Shown: one piece after another, positions 29,391 through 47,085 of the stretch
Layout of the letters: every line of letters begins with the position of its first letter
How positions within the stretch are numbered: the first letter of the stretch is position 1
Source of the DNA: Larimichthys crocea
Taxonomy: Eukaryota > Chordata > Actinopteri > Sciaenidae
Direction: 5' to 3'
NCBI RefSeq assembly: GCF_000972845.2
Contig: NC_040018.1
Location: forward strand, 2,213,632 to 2,277,631
DNA length: 64,000 bases
The notes under the pieces: model-generated
What the model was told of the DNA's origin: nothing
Databases searched by the model: none
Seen by the model: only the letters and a program-made list of their open reading frames with translations
Made by a program: the position numbers and the translations under genes

Positions 29391-29887
29391 ACCACAAACA
29401 GACCTCCTATAGTCGACATTCTAACTAGCTCTTACAGCTACTGTAGCTACTGTTAAAGCAACATTGTGTAATTTTCAGTTTATAGCCGGACTGCCTGGAC
29501 TGTGAGCTCAGAGCACCGGGGAAGTTAGTGTTTGTACCAAAGGCATTTTAGGCCATTGTGAAGAAGAGGAGGTTTTCAGGCCTGGGGGTGCAGGGGAGCA
29601 GAGTCGGTGTCATGCTAGAACTGGAGCTGTGCAAGCAGGCAATGTAACCAGGCCGAGCAGCTAACCATCTACTTCCAACTAATCATAACAAAGACACATG
29701 TACGGATGTCAGTGAGATTACACTCTGAAACTGGGGGGAACTACGATTGAGATAACTATTATGTATATTGTTTTTTTCACTGATGAATAAATAAAACCTG
29801 CTTTTATGACCGCAGATTCCTTTTTATTGTTTGATATGACTCTTTTTTATGTTTATGATTTATGTGATTCACAAGGCCAACTTTATT

Positions 29888-30180
29888 TGCTGTAATGAAT
29901 CAGAATCACTTTATTGGCCAAGTGTGTACACACACAAGGAAATTGAGTCCGGTTCACTTTATTCTCAATTGTACATACAGGTATAGACATAAGAACAGTT
30001 TAAAAGACAAGGGACATAACAGGTGGATGCAAACATAACATAAAACATAAACATAAAAAAACATAAAAACTTAAACTTAAAAAATATATATATATAAATA
30101 TAGATGGACATGAGTATTTAACTGGGTAGACGACTGGCGATAGTGCAATGATGCACGTGATGGAATAAATATGGTTTCTA
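29888..30180 (-). repeat. LINE-derived 3' tail, reverse orientation
   Basis: Begins AGAATCACTTTATTGGCCAA followed by GTGTGTACACACACAAGGAA, the recognisable tail of a common fish LINE in reverse orientation. The rest is A-rich and includes a short TATA run. Confidence 0.6.
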
Positions 30181-31154
30181 CAAACGGTTGTGTTCTGTAC
30201 ACAGGGCCGTAGCCACCAAGGGGGCCCCTGAGCTGCAAGTTCAGCCTTAATATATTTTGGGAGAATTTAAAGTACTTGTCTTTATTTGTAGGCGTCACAT
30301 GTCGGCAGACAGCCCAAAGATGATTTTGACTTGACGACCCCACAAACAATCACAGCTTCCCTATCAGAGCAGGAAACGTGCTGCACGTTGCATTTATCAA
30401 TGTACTGAAGCCTGTTTTCAGACTCTTGCATTACCACAGATCTACTGAAAAGGTTAGGAAGCTCTACCTCAGAGTTTGAACTAAAACCCAAATAGCATCT
30501 TGCACAGGGCCCCCCAAACAGCTAGAAACTGTCCTGTCTCTTACATGAGATAGGTGGATATGACAGTATATACATATCTATGTACAACAGACTAAATGTA
30601 AACAGTGGATAAATAAATACATTTTAACAGGTGCAGAGGTAAAGTAGTTGCTTTTGAAAGAATATCCTATAGTATAACAAATGATACTAATAAATATAAT
30701 GAGAAATGGGGAATGTTTTTAAGACTGTATTCTTTACAGGGTAGCTAAAATATTTCTGCATACATTGATCATAATGGGCTGTTTGTGGGGGAGCGGGATG
30801 GAAATGAAGATGGAGGTGGACTGGAAGTTATGCAGGGATCCATTTTCCGGAAGTCTACTTGTGGTCAGTGAATTTCACATGGGACAACAACAGTACAGTG
30901 GTTGTTTCCTGGTAAATGGACTGCTTAACATATGGAGCATGGACTGATGTATCTGTCTGGGACTTGTTATGTATTTATTTTATTTCATTTTCTATTTGTC
31001 ATTTTTATGTTTTATTATTTTATTATTATATTTTATCTTGACTTTGTCTTATTTTTTTATTATTTATTTATTTATTTATCTTTTTTTTAATTTCCACTGT
31101 TCTCTTAGTTTAAGCTTGTAAAATGTAAAACTCAATATAGAGTAAAAATATAAT

Positions 31155-31245
31155 TTGTATATATATATATATAATATAATTATAGATATTATATATATAC
31201 TATAATAGATAATATATCTAATAATATATATATATATATATATGT
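31155..31245. repeat. AT-rich (TA)n tract
   Basis: Nearly pure A and T with several TATATA blocks and local self-complementarity; about 400 bases upstream of tmem208. Confidence 0.8.
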
Positions 31246-31379
31246 TTACAGGTTATTGCAAAGACTTGCAGGGTAATGTTATTTGGACAGCCTTATTCTT
31301 ATTAATCATCTTTTTCAACTGGTAAACTTATTATTTAACTAATAATTTAATAAGTTCATTTGACTATTCATTGATTTAA

Positions 31380-31654
31380 AAAAAAAAAACAACCAGCAGG
31401 AGGCATCCTGACACCACGAGCAGCAGCACGCGAGCATAGCGGACGTCGATGACGGTGCTCTCGCGCGCCGGAAATGTGGGAAACCTCCAAATGCTGATGT
31501 GTTACAAGAAATCCCACCGCTGTGCAGACTCCTGAGCTTCTTTGAGTTTTTGTTTGATGCAGTGAAACAATAACACACGGAGAGAAGAGGAGGCGGGTGC
31601 ACAGGTCCATGTCAAAGAAGAAGAAGGACGCAGAGGAAGAGAGCAACAGAGCCA
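31380..31654 (+). promoter_or_regulatory. tmem208: tmem208 promoter and 5' UTR region (inferred)
   Basis: The sequence turns locally CpG-rich, with TCGCGCGCCGGAAAT at about 31461-31475. The CCGGAA at 31468-31473 is an ETS-family core typical of housekeeping promoters. There is no TATA box near the coding start. Transcription start is not determined. Confidence 0.4.
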
Positions 31655-35759
<4,105 letters not shown>

Positions 35760-36350
35760 TGCTGCAGAGCAGATGGAGCAGTATTTTTATACACAGAATC
35801 TAATATACAGATAGTGAGGAACTCATAAGTTATTTAGGAAGAAATTTTGTTATTAAGTTAAACTCGATCCAAATCTGATACTGTGGGATCTTGTTTTCCA
35901 TGTTTGTTTTCTTTCTGCCTTGTCCTGTAATCAGATTTTCTCCGTAAATTATGAAATGAAATCTTCCCTATTTAGATAATGTCATGGTCCAAACTTCATT
36001 TGTCCTCATGCAGAGATTTAAGAGTTTCGATGTTGCACAAGCCCATCACTCTACCCCCTGAAGAATTTCATTAAATATTCCCCTAACAGCCCTGCAATAC
36101 AATAACGAAATGAGTCAAAACCATAGTTGGCTGAATTTATTTTGTCAGTGGCAATTTAATCATGGCATGTCTTTTACTTTTATTTAATTTCCCCCCAAAA
36201 AATGTAACAGAATTCATCGGTGAGCCTCCATTTCAGAGCTGAGATATTTTGTTTGTAAGCTGTTAAGTCTTATAAAATCAACGGGATATGAATGAAGTTT
36301 AATAGGAAACTTTTTTGCAATAAAAGAAATAAATAAATAAAAAATCTTCC
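35760..36350 (+). other. tmem208: tmem208 3' UTR (inferred)
   Basis: Non-coding sequence after the stop, ending in a cluster of overlapping AATAAA signals around 36319-36345. Confidence 0.5.
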
Positions 36351-36900
36351 TCCAGTGTGTGGAGTTGATCATCAAATGTGTTTCGAGAAGTTTTATTATC
36401 GAAGTTGTGAGAAAGGCTCAGCGTCTTCTTCCTCAGTCATGACTACGCTTATTTTCCATAATCCCAGGATGCTACAGCCTGCCTCTGGTGCCCTAATAAA
36501 ATCATTTGAGTGTAAGACGCTATAGTTTTTTAAATAGCTCTGTGTGCCTGAAAGTGGTTATAATGTAATTGTCAGGAAAATGTGGAATTTTAGCCTGAAT
36601 CAAAAGTAGAAATGTTCAGCCAAAGTTAAAGTCATGTACTGTGAAAGCCATGACCGTTCACATTAGAGGTTTCTTTCTTTTCCTTTTAAGAGCAACTGGA
36701 ACTAGTTATTGTTACATTAAAGTGATTTCATTGATCTAAAACTTTATTTTTTACTTTTGTCAATCTGCCATACTCAAGTGTAACTAATCGTACGAAATAT
36801 CTTATCAGTTTGGTTGGCTAGAAATTTAGAAATTGAGATTATTTATTTTTGGCTTTTTGAACCATACAGCAAAGGGCCACAGGTCAAATTTGACGCTGTA

Positions 36901-37285
36901 ACAACAAGGACCACTGGTGGTATAAAAAATGGAGTGAGATCACCGATAGGTTTCTAAAGCACCATATTGAAGCTCATCAAATATGCAGCGTTGGCCGCCG
37001 TCATGTTGGTTTTCTTGTCTCTTCCATGAGGCGGGCCAAAGGACGCCTGGATGCTCAAAAAAGCCACCTGTAACTGCACATATCTGTCAAAGCGGCCATG
37101 CTGTTAATTCTTAATATAATTTGACCAAAACATTTTTTTGTACCAGGCTGTAAACATGTTTATTTCTGCTGTGAAGTTGGACATTTTAACATGGGGGCTT
37201 ATGGAGACTGACTTGTTCTGTAGCCAGCCTTTAAGTGGATGTTTGAAGAACTGCAGTTTTTGGCTGGAGGTTGCCACCTGGGCCT
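36901..37285 (+). repeat. dispersed fish repeat family R2, copy 1
   Basis: Contains TTTGTACCAGGCTGTAAACA, then CATGGGGGCTTATGGAGACT and GAACTGCAGTTTTTGGCTGG. These same blocks recur at 40.8, 49.0 and (reversed) 55.4 kb. Non-coding. Confidence 0.7.
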
Positions 37286-40200
37286 GCCTTTGTACATGGG
37301 ATGCAGAAATTCATTATTTTTTCAGCAGAGGTTTGAGTTGGTTGATGTGTTCATTGGAGGAGATGAAAGAACCCAGCGGACATTTGGTTTTCCCGTCATT
37401 ACTTCTAGAAATGTTTGACGAGCAGGCAGGAATAATTGTGATGTCAGAATTGTACACTCAGAGCTTTTAGTAGTTAAAAGCTTTATGAAACTTTTATTTT
37501 TTTCCCCATGTTTTAGCCTTTCTATGGATGCAACTAACAGCTATATTTATTATCAGTTAATATGCTGATTGTCTTTTAGATTAATCAGCTCCTTACTTGG
37601 TCTACAAGAAGTCAGGAAATTATCACAGAGCTCTAGTTGATGTTGTCAGATTGCTTTCTCTCAAAATCCATTTGTTGACATTGTTGATTCACTGTTGATT
37701 GATTCATTGAGTCGGTACTCTTCACTATAATCCAGTGTGTATTGAGCGGGTGTTCTCAATCCAGTCATGTAATCCTTAAATTTACTGTATCTGAGAACAA
37801 AACGTCACACCTCCAAACCTGGAGATTTATAGTTTTCACTGGGCAGAGACTCAGCATTTGAATGTACAATTCACTCTGATGATAGATACAAGTGCCGCAG
37901 CCTCCTGAATGATGTGGCAGCTCCAGACTTTGTTGGACTGCACGCAGGTTGTTCATTTATAGTTTTAAATGTGGGATGAGATGTTAAAGTTACTGGTTGC
38001 AGAACTTCAGGCATCATCAACTGTTTTTTCTTAATGGCTCTCGAAACTGCTCACATATTTGAGATTAGAGATTTAAGAATAGAGCCGACAAATCAGCGTT
38101 TAGATGACAGTTTAATCCCCAAATACTGAAGAAATGTCAACCCCTCAGTGCACGGCTGCATTCAACATTTGTATTTCCATCCGGTGAGTTGATCCTTGCC
38201 CTCAGGGCAAAACTGTTGTTTATTATCAAGTCTTCTAAGTGACTTTATACTGTCTATCCAGTGTTGACAAAGTGTATTCAGTGATTATGTTCGTGCTCAG
38301 ACTCCAAAGAGAGTGAGTGGGCTGGCTAAGCCCAGATCTGCTCCCAATATAATTACAGATTTCCCATTATTGTTACATCCATGCTTACCCAACTCAACAA
38401 GCTACAACCTGCAGTGTGCAGGTTTGAAGGGGGAATCACTGCGATGGTGTAAATCCTTTTAAAAAGGAAACAAAACAGCGAGGCAACTACAAAGTTTGCC
38501 TTCTAATCAAATCCATAAAAGAATTCAAAGAGCTCTCTCTATCTCCCTTTTTTTTCTTTTTTTTTAACCTAACTTTATGCTTTTCCTAAAATGTCAATAT
38601 CCCCACAAGCCTTTTCAAAATGACTGTTTTTACTTTGCCTGTGTCCTGCCCTCCTTCATTCCAGCCCTGTGGTCCTATACTGTCTCTATTATAGGGTTAT
38701 AAACAAAGTAACCAAAATTAGAGCAGTACGGCATCCAGTTGTCAGGGCCAATCCCAGATGTGGGCTGTGAGAGGGACCATGTTGCAGTGTAATTTAGCAC
38801 TGGGGACACTTACTTGCACGTTACCCCACCCCCTCAAAACTCACATATGTACTTTGTGTTTTCTAAGAGGAAGATGTGCAGAAACTGGGGATTTTATGTG
38901 TGTTTATCTCAACCAATTGTCTGCTATGAAACAAATTCTACCTCGTGGCTGGTTGCATATCTTTTTCTTTCTTTTTTTTTTTTGTCTTACTAAAATGTCT
39001 GCTCTTACTTACTTTGAGGTGCAACACAAAATAGAGAAGTATCTCCTAAAATAACATGTGAGAGTCCCTGTCTTGGCTGCTGATTTAAGATGAAGATAAA
39101 AAAGAAGGGAGTGGGAGAGAGAGGTTCTTGTTTACCATGGCAGTAAAACAGGGTTCATCCTGACAAGATGAAATAAGGGAGTCGATGCTGCATTCCATTT
39201 TCCAGGCTTTGTGTGTAGCTTTACATGCTACATAACTTAACAGTTTAAACCCATTCTCAGTGTGTAAGAGTAGAATAAATGCGTAATACAAACCAGTCAG
39301 CCTGAGATAGAAAGGCAGGGTGGGGAGGGGGTGGAGTTGAAGTGGAGAGCCTTTTGTCTCAGTGGCTCCAGCAGAACATGGCCTTCACATTTTAGATCCT
39401 TTTACACTCAAAGAGCCAGACAAAACAGGAAATTGGGGGGCATTTGGGCAACAGGCAAGCCTTTGACCCTTGAACTACAGCCCTCCCTGTCTTTGAAGGC
39501 AAGAGAGAGAATCACAAGCAATTACACTGGATGCAGAGTGTGTTCCCTTGAACATTAAGCCTCCACTGTGTAAACAGAATCAGAGCTCTCCGTGTGTGTG
39601 TTTGGTAGAGCTGTGGGTGTAGTCCGCTTCAAGTTTATAATCTCTGCTCTGTTTCGACCTTGTTTTGACTCAGACTAAACTGACCAAAACACTTCTCACA
39701 GTTTGGGTTGTAGCGAAGGAGTGGCGCAGTGTTCTCTGGGAAATTATTTCCATTTTTCATTCGTGATCCACATGTTTTCTCTCGCTAACAGCAAATAAGC
39801 ATCACTGTTTCCAGCATCATCCTATAGCATAAAGACGACACCGGGCCAGGCAAGCACTCACAGCTCCCACCGTAGCCTTAAAAGGAAGCTGTCAAGAATT
39901 CCTACTGCATTTGACCTGTGTATGTGTTAGTGTGTGTGTGTGTCTGAAACATCTTGAGCGTCGGACACGGTGGCAAATATTCCACCCTCCTCAGAGATTG
40001 TCACCTCGGTTTAACATCTTGCTCTGCCGGCCTGTCACCTGCTCCTGTTTGTCGCCATCTGCAAAGTGAACACAGATATGACAAATCATTAAAACCATAG
40101 CTGTAATGTTGTATCTGTTAATGCACCATAGCTATTAGCAGATTCAATTACCAGAATATTCCATAAAATTTGGTTAAATTTCTATGTAACATGCTGCTTT

Positions 40201-40734
40201 TGAAATATTGCACAAGAAGATGATGAATTCGATGTCTGCACGTAAACACCTCCCTGAAAAAGATTGATCCAGTTGTTTATCTTTTACATTAATTGAAATG
40301 AATCCTGTGCACTTCTTTATTGAGGTCATAAGCTCTACTGCCAAAGTGTTACCATTGCTGTAAAGCAACACTTCGTTGAGAAAGAGCCAACATTCTACAA
40401 AATGTCTTGACTAATCCAGAAAACTACGAGTAGATTTGAAGGAGAACTGCAGCAAATGTACACATTTCAAGTCTGTTTACAGTTCTTGGAGAATTGTGCA
40501 AAACAAATGTAATAAAAAGAGATAAAATAATAAAAAAAGGTTTTGACAACGAAGAAGAAGAATCCATGCAAGAGAAGTACAATGTTAAATCAGTGGATTA
40601 TTCACAGTTTAATGAAGTCTGTGACGGCTCTCAGTCGAGTCAAATCTGAGGCAACTGGATCCATGAAGACATTTGACCTCTCATCTAAAAAGCTTTTAAC
40701 AACACCTACCCATCAATCAAATGCTGTTTATTAT

Positions 40735-40985
40735 ACATAACTTTAAGCCTTAATATAATTTGAACAAGTGAGTTATATATAAATTCACCCTCAGTACGGG
40801 TGACATAAATGGGGAAATTAGCTATAGAGACCAAAACTGCTTTTTGTACCAGACTGTAAAGACGTTTGTTTTCACATGGGGGCCTATGGAGACTGACTCG
40901 TTCTGTAGCCAGCCTCAACTGGTCGTTTGAGGAACTGCAGTTTTCCACATTGACTTCATTCACAGCCACGGTTGCAGCTTAACTG
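40735..40985 (+). repeat. dispersed fish repeat family R2, copy 2
   Basis: Shares TTGTACCAGACTGTAAAGAC, CATGGGGGCCTATGGAGACT and AGGAACTGCAGTTTTCCACA with the 37-kb copy. It adds the TAATATAATTTGAACAAGTG left part that also appears, reversed, at 55.5 kb. Confidence 0.7.
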
Positions 40986-42732
40986 GGTTACAAATGTAAG
41001 CACAGGATTTAAATATAATAATAATAATTATGTACTATTTGTTTTATTAGAATAAATGTCTTCAAATACCCCAAACAAGTACAAAATGCTTTCTACAGTG
41101 GGGGAATAAAATTAAATAGGTAACCCAGAAAGCTCTGCCCTAAAAAATACATAATTATAAGCCATTAATGATTAAGACATATACCATAAAACTGAAACCT
41201 TCCTGTAAGTGATCTTTGTTGCATGTCATACCCCGTCATTTCTGAATGCCTGAATGGTTCCTGTTTTTCCGTCTGTTATCAAATAATTACCCCACAAAAT
41301 CTGAACAAAAACAAGCCAGTAAATAAACAAAATGGTATCATTAGGTGGTAACATGACAAAGCGCTGTCATGTAAGCAGCTGTGATTGATGACATTTATCT
41401 AAAAATGGGGGTTTATAAGGGAGACTAAAAAACAAAAACAGCGCCAGGCGACCTGATAAATTGCTTCAGAGTTTCAGACATCAGTACAGCAAAGATAACC
41501 CCGTGATTTGAACCTGGAAAATCATGAACATCATGACTGAAACATCCTGAGGATCTCAAGGTTTGTTTTAGTCATCAATCTCAGTTCAGCCTTGTTAGCT
41601 CGTCTATATTAGGTTACTCACTGTTGTCTGCCAAGTCCTCACTGGAAAGGTCATGAACTTCAAGACATAAAAGTTGTGTTTTTTTTACATTTGAATTTGC
41701 TGGCTTAAGCAACCCTGTGCAACTGCCATCTCATTAATAAATAGTCCACTGTGAGAGACAAGAAAATCAGTCCCATGTTGTACTTGATTAAGAGGAACAT
41801 CATCTCCATAAAGTGCTTTGTGGATGCATGTATTTGAGTTGATTCGGGGACAAATCAGACAACAGGCATGCATGTCAGATTAATGATGAATGTTCTGCTC
41901 TGAGCTACATTGATCATAAATAACTCGCAGTATGAGAAGGAATGTGTTACGTTCTTACAGTTTGTAATAACTTGCTTAAACATCCTTAAACACTTTGAAT
42001 GAACCACACAGGCATGTACTTGCTGTATATCATATCTTAAATCTGGCTTTTCATCATCTTCTGGTACCTTAAACTGAATCTAAGGAAGAGTCATTGGTCC
42101 CCAAGGTCCATCCAAGGTCCTGCACGGTCATCTGTAGAGAAAACAGTGTGTGAACAAGGTGATTTTGCAGCACAGCAGTCAGCAACAATGTTTAAACTTT
42201 GATTTCTATGGAGACCCAAAGGGTTCAGTATTAAATAAATACACAAGACATTATGAAATAAATCATTATGTGACTAAATAAAGACAAAATATGTAATATA
42301 ACCGTGACATTGTCGTGTAATCAAATCAAATCTTTTAAAACAAACAGGACGGCGCCGTCCACTTAACTGCCTCTGTTTTGTCTTGTTTGACAGACAAAAA
42401 TGTTGCGGGTTTTATTATGGAATAAAACAGCAATTAGGAAAAATGCTTTTGTGAAATATAAGCAAAATTTGTAAACGTTTCAAAAACAGAACAAAGCACG
42501 GGGACGAAAGCAAAGTGACATGCCAGAAAGTCTGACTGTGAAAAGAAGCTGGATGAATTTCACGTCATGAAGCAAAAATGAATTTCTTCACAATTTTATG
42601 GTTACCGGACATATTTTGTCTGCTTGTTTCATAATGTCTTATTTATTCATTTCATTGTGAACATGTTGTGTCTCCACAGGATTTAAAGCAAAGCCTCAAA
42701 TTGTTTATGTCTCCTTTAAAAGAAGCAAACAA

Positions 42733-42896
42733 CAGTGGCACCCTGATGGCCTTGAGTTAAGGCGCCGACCATGAACCACAACATCCCTGTTCAAATCTGG
42801 CTGTGGACCTTTGTCGCCCTTCTCCTCTCACTCTCTCTCTTCTCATTTCCTGTCTTCTCTCCACTGCAATCTCTCTAATAAATGCATAAAAATGTC
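42733..42896 (+). mobile_element. tRNA-derived SINE
   Basis: The head reads GATGGCCTTGAGTTAAGGCG, resembling an A box, and 40 bases on CTGTTCAAATCTGG, resembling a B box. A CT-rich body and a TAATAAATGCATAAAAATG tail follow. The order matches a SINE common in percomorph fish. It has no cloverleaf-quality tRNA structure. Confidence 0.65.
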
Positions 42897-45200
42897 CACA
42901 AGTACTTAAAAACAATGCACTGACATCCCTGCAGACTATTTCAGTCGCAGCGTCGCGATGCACCCAAGCTGTAAACTTTCATGTTCATCCGCAAGCACTT
43001 GACCTCACTTGATTCCAAGCTGCGATAACAACAAAAACAGGCCACATCATTTCTCCCTCCATTCATTTTTTTGTTTGCTTGTTTGTGCTTTCGTTTTAAA
43101 AAAAATAAATAAAAAAGGTCCTCTGTGAATGACCACTGCTATTAGTTGCAGCGGTGGCGCCAGTGTCCGCATGACTCCGGCTGAACCAGGATCAGTGAGG
43201 GACAGGCTCCATCACATTGGGTTCCCTTCCTCTTCCTTTGTTTTCATCCCGTTTCCTTCCTCGTTTTCTTAGATACTGTTCCCCCCGATGGAAGTCTAAA
43301 CAAAATACAATACTGTGAAAGTAAACAAATGCACAAATATCATGTCCTACAACCTTGGACCTCACCAAAACCAGGCTCGGTTTTTATGAGGATCTCAGGA
43401 CGGGGAAGCTTTGTGGTGTATGATTTTTTTGGTGCCTGCCCAAGGAGATGCAATACTGATTGACTGGAATTCCATGTATGATTGTGGATTGTGACTCTGG
43501 TGCAATAAAAGACATGATTACTTTTGGATTTTTACATATGTTTACAAAGCTAAAGTGAGCTAGCTGATTCAGAAAGAAACACGATTGTATAATAACTAGG
43601 TGACAGGTAGAGTCTTTGTCTGTTTGCCTCAGAGAAAATCTTGAAAAGAGGAATAGTTCACTTGGAAACATCTGCTTCAGTGAGTACTACAGAGTACTTA
43701 TGTTTACTTTTATGTTAGACCTACATCAGATCTTAAATCCTGAGCTCATACTCTGCCCCAAACTCTGCCAAAATAGCTTTTTGTCAAACTCATTTCAAAA
43801 TGTATTCTTTAATGCAACGCCGAGCCCTGAAAGCACGAGTGTTTTCTAGCAACCAAGTTCCCAATGAACTGGTTGATAAGGAAGGATACTGTCAGACCTC
43901 AAATGTCCTTTAACTGTAACAGGATCTCAAATCAAGAGGAATGTATGCCCCAGCGACTCTGTTAGACATGGGGAAACATGATGCATCCAATGATAACGGT
44001 AATGTCCTGATGGTCTGTGGCACCGAGCATGTAATTGCAATGTTCTGTGTGAGAGACTAGGACCTGTATTGCACGATATCCCGGTATCTTCTCAGTTATA
44101 ACAAAATATTTGACATGCAAGTCTGCGTTTGTGCACGTAAACACAACTAGCCTCCACTTAAATATTCCGACTCTTTCTCTGAACGTACACCTGTTGATGC
44201 AGCATCCATCAACCTCCACCGTTGTTAACTTGGCTAATGCCTGCATTAACATTAATGAGTTTTTACACACTCCTTTAAGCAGCTTTTCGCTAGCGTCGTG
44301 TTACTGCCATCACCGTTTTACACCATTTCAAACCCATCCATCCCACGCCCACCTCATGCTATTAGACCTATAATGGAAGTCTAGATTAATGGTTAATTTC
44401 CAGGAAACCCCTGTGTTCTGTCATAAAGTGCTTTCCATTAATTAGTGACTCTGTTTCTCAGAACGGAGGGGGGTGGGAGGGGGAGAGGAGAAGAGTGATT
44501 AATGAGCTAACTAGTGCAGCCAACGGCTCGCCTAGCTCCAGTGGTGAGCGTGAGAGTCGGACCCGCAATGAGAGAGAAAGAAAATAAATATGTGGTACTT
44601 TGGAAAAAAAAAAAAAAGAAGTGCATGGAAATTCATTGAACGGGTAGCTGAGTGCAGTTTCAAAGGGATGGTGGAGCATTAGAGCTGAACTGTGAGTGAG
44701 AGGGCAGAGCGAGGCCTGATTACGCCCTCTCTGGTGCCAGAAGTCCAGCAGACCGGGATGGGTGTGTGCTGAACTGGAGAACTGTTAACAAGGAAGGCAG
44801 TTCAGACCGCTTCTTGACTCCTGTGGGTCTCTTAAGGTGTGAGTGTCCTGCCAAGCGTTCGATGACAAGATGTCTGATGTCTGTTTGCAAATCAGCCAGC
44901 AGTTGGTTAGTTTAACATAAAGACTGGAAGCGAAGGGAGAGCACTGCTCCTCTCATAATTAACAAACAAGATACAACTTGTCAGTTAGTGAGCCTTAGCC
45001 GTGGAGGTATACAGATATTTTAAACATTTGGACGGAGCCAGACTGGCTGTTTCTACCTGTATATGTTATGTGTCAAAAATATGGACAGTTGTACATGTCC
45101 GTTTGTTATGATTGCATTAATTATGTGAAGGTTACATTGCCCACTTAGCCAGCTCCGGTTCTGTCACAACACCGACTCTTTGAGATGCCGTTCACCAGAC

Positions 45201-45526
45201 TAGAGCATGAAACGGGCCTTAGAAGTCAGGCCCCACCCGGCCCGGGCCCAAATAGAATTCGACCCGAGCCTGGCCTGGCCCGTTTTGATTGACAGCTTTG
45301 TAGAGCCCGAATCCGTTTGCAGCCCGACGTTATTCAAATGTGCGCATATGGCATAACAGTCAAGAATGAGTCATTTGTGCTGTACATTTTGAACATCGCT
45401 CATTTACCACATGTCATAACGCAAGCTCGAGCCCGCCCCGGGCCCGATTCAAATGATAAAAATTATGCCCGAACCCAACAGGTCCCGTCGGGTCCCGACG
45501 GGTTCAGGCAAAGATTCCCAGCTCTA
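45201..45526. mobile_element. non-autonomous hAT-type DNA transposon with 8-bp target duplication
   Basis: The element starts TAGAGCATGAAA and ends TTCCCAGCTCTA, giving imperfect terminal inverted repeats. Both sides are flanked by the same 8 bases, CACCAGAC (45193-45200 and 45527-45534). An 8-bp duplication with TAGAGC-type ends is typical of the hAT superfamily. Inside, GGCCCGGGCCC- and GGGTCCCGACGGG-type blocks form GC-rich inverted arms. There is no transposase frame, so it must have been moved in trans. Confidence 0.85.
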
Positions 45527-46994
45527 CACCAGACTTCATGTCTATGTACCATCAACGTGATTTAAAATCTGTTAATTTATGTTAGAAAAGTTTCACAATT
45601 TCACTTTAAATCTGGAGCTACAGACAGCAGCCAGTTAGCTTAGCTTAGCATAAGGATGAGAAACTGTCCAATGGGAGCAAAATCACACTAACGGCACTTC
45701 TAAAGTGCACTAATTATGGCGACATTTTGTTTGTTTAAGATGGAAATCAAACAAAATCAAATTAATTTGTGTCTTTGTTCTCAGCTACGTTAACCTTCTG
45801 CTAGCTGTAGCTTCATAGTTGACAGACATATATAAAAATCATGTTGATCTTCTCATCTAACTCTCTCCAAGAACGCAAATTGAAGTGTACTTCTCTAAAA
45901 ATTTGAACTATTCTTTTAAGTCCAGATCAACTCCAAACAGATAAATATTTTAACTGGCTAATGTTACTAACTCTTGGCAGTGTTTCTGTGCAGAGATTCC
46001 TATGGACCTCATACTAAGAGGACAGCCTGGCATGAGTCCAGAGGTCTGGCTAGACATTATCTCCAGCACCCCTGCATGTTTTCATAAGGGGGCCTCCTAG
46101 TCTCTCCAGTGTTGGCCTGTAAGTGGATGGGAGTGGGCAGCAGGAGTGTTTGTGCATGCATGAATGTTTATGTACGTATGTATGTGTGTGTGTGAGTGCA
46201 GAGTAAACTGCCGCCTTGGTGGGGCAACACACTGTCTGCCATGTCTGGTCTAAAGGAGAGCCATTAGGAGAGCGATGAAGCTGATGACATGTTGTTCCTG
46301 TGACAGGCCGCCTGGTCCCAGACTCCTCTCTGCTGGAGCTGCTGCTGGAGCTGTGGGAGCCCGAGGGTCTGCCACTGGACAGACACAGAGACGCAGGGGC
46401 TGCGTTTATTTTGGGAGGTGGTTTGGTGCCGGACACCCTGTCTACTCTCCCACCAACCTCTATACACTGCCCACCCCCCCTTCTTCCCACACTCAAAACA
46501 ACACACGCACCTTATCACCATAACACATGCAACCAGGACATTTTTGAATGGCGTCAGTAGATTGTTGGGCTGACACAGATTTGATTAAAGGGTCAGTTCA
46601 TCCACAGGACATACTGGTATTTATTCGTGCAGATAGTTGTGGTTTTCATTTATTCACTCCTGGTTTTTGAATTATACGTCTCTGAGATTTCTGCCACTAA
46701 TCCAGTACAAATTGAAGGTACTCAGAGCGTTTGAAAACAAAGATTTCAACAGTAAGATGTCTTTCCAGAAATAATTGCACTCCACAGAAAGACGCATAAC
46801 CCACAGACGAGGTTGTTAAACAGTTTTTATTGGGACGATTTCATCAGTAGAAAGTAAATCCAATGAAAACTGTTCACAGTGAGGTCTGCAAACATGTTAA
46901 GTTTACAAGTCTAGTTAAATACAAGTCTCCACTGGTGACTGTATGTCAGTGCAAAGAGTATAGTTCCTATACTATGAAGCTCAATGTGATTATT

Positions 46995-47085
46995 AGCTGG
47001 CAAGAGTCTGGGAGGTGACTCTTGTTGTCTCCCCTCATTTCTTTTCATCTCTCTATTGTGTCTAATAAAATGTCCAAAAAAACAC
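46995..47085 (+). repeat. SINE tail fragment
   Basis: TTGTCTCCCCTCATTTCTTT, then CATCTCTCTATTGTGTCTAA and TAAAATGTCCAAAAAAAC match the body and tail of the 42.7-kb SINE; the tRNA-like head is missing. Confidence 0.5.

Larger units (their letters stand above)
28811..31379. other. spacer between slc39a1 and tmem208, repeat-rich
   Basis: Head-to-head spacer between the two genes. Besides the repeats listed separately (29190-29390, 29888-30180, 31155-31245), I see no exon or RNA gene. Confidence 0.5.

Noticed and set aside
30170..30530. Possible DNA transposon bounded by ACAGGGCC motifs
   Set aside because: The two motifs are in direct, not inverted, orientation and no target duplication or transposase similarity is seen.
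42740..42800. Possible tRNA gene
   Set aside because: A- and B-box-like motifs are present, but the body and tail are those of a SINE and no proper cloverleaf is seen.
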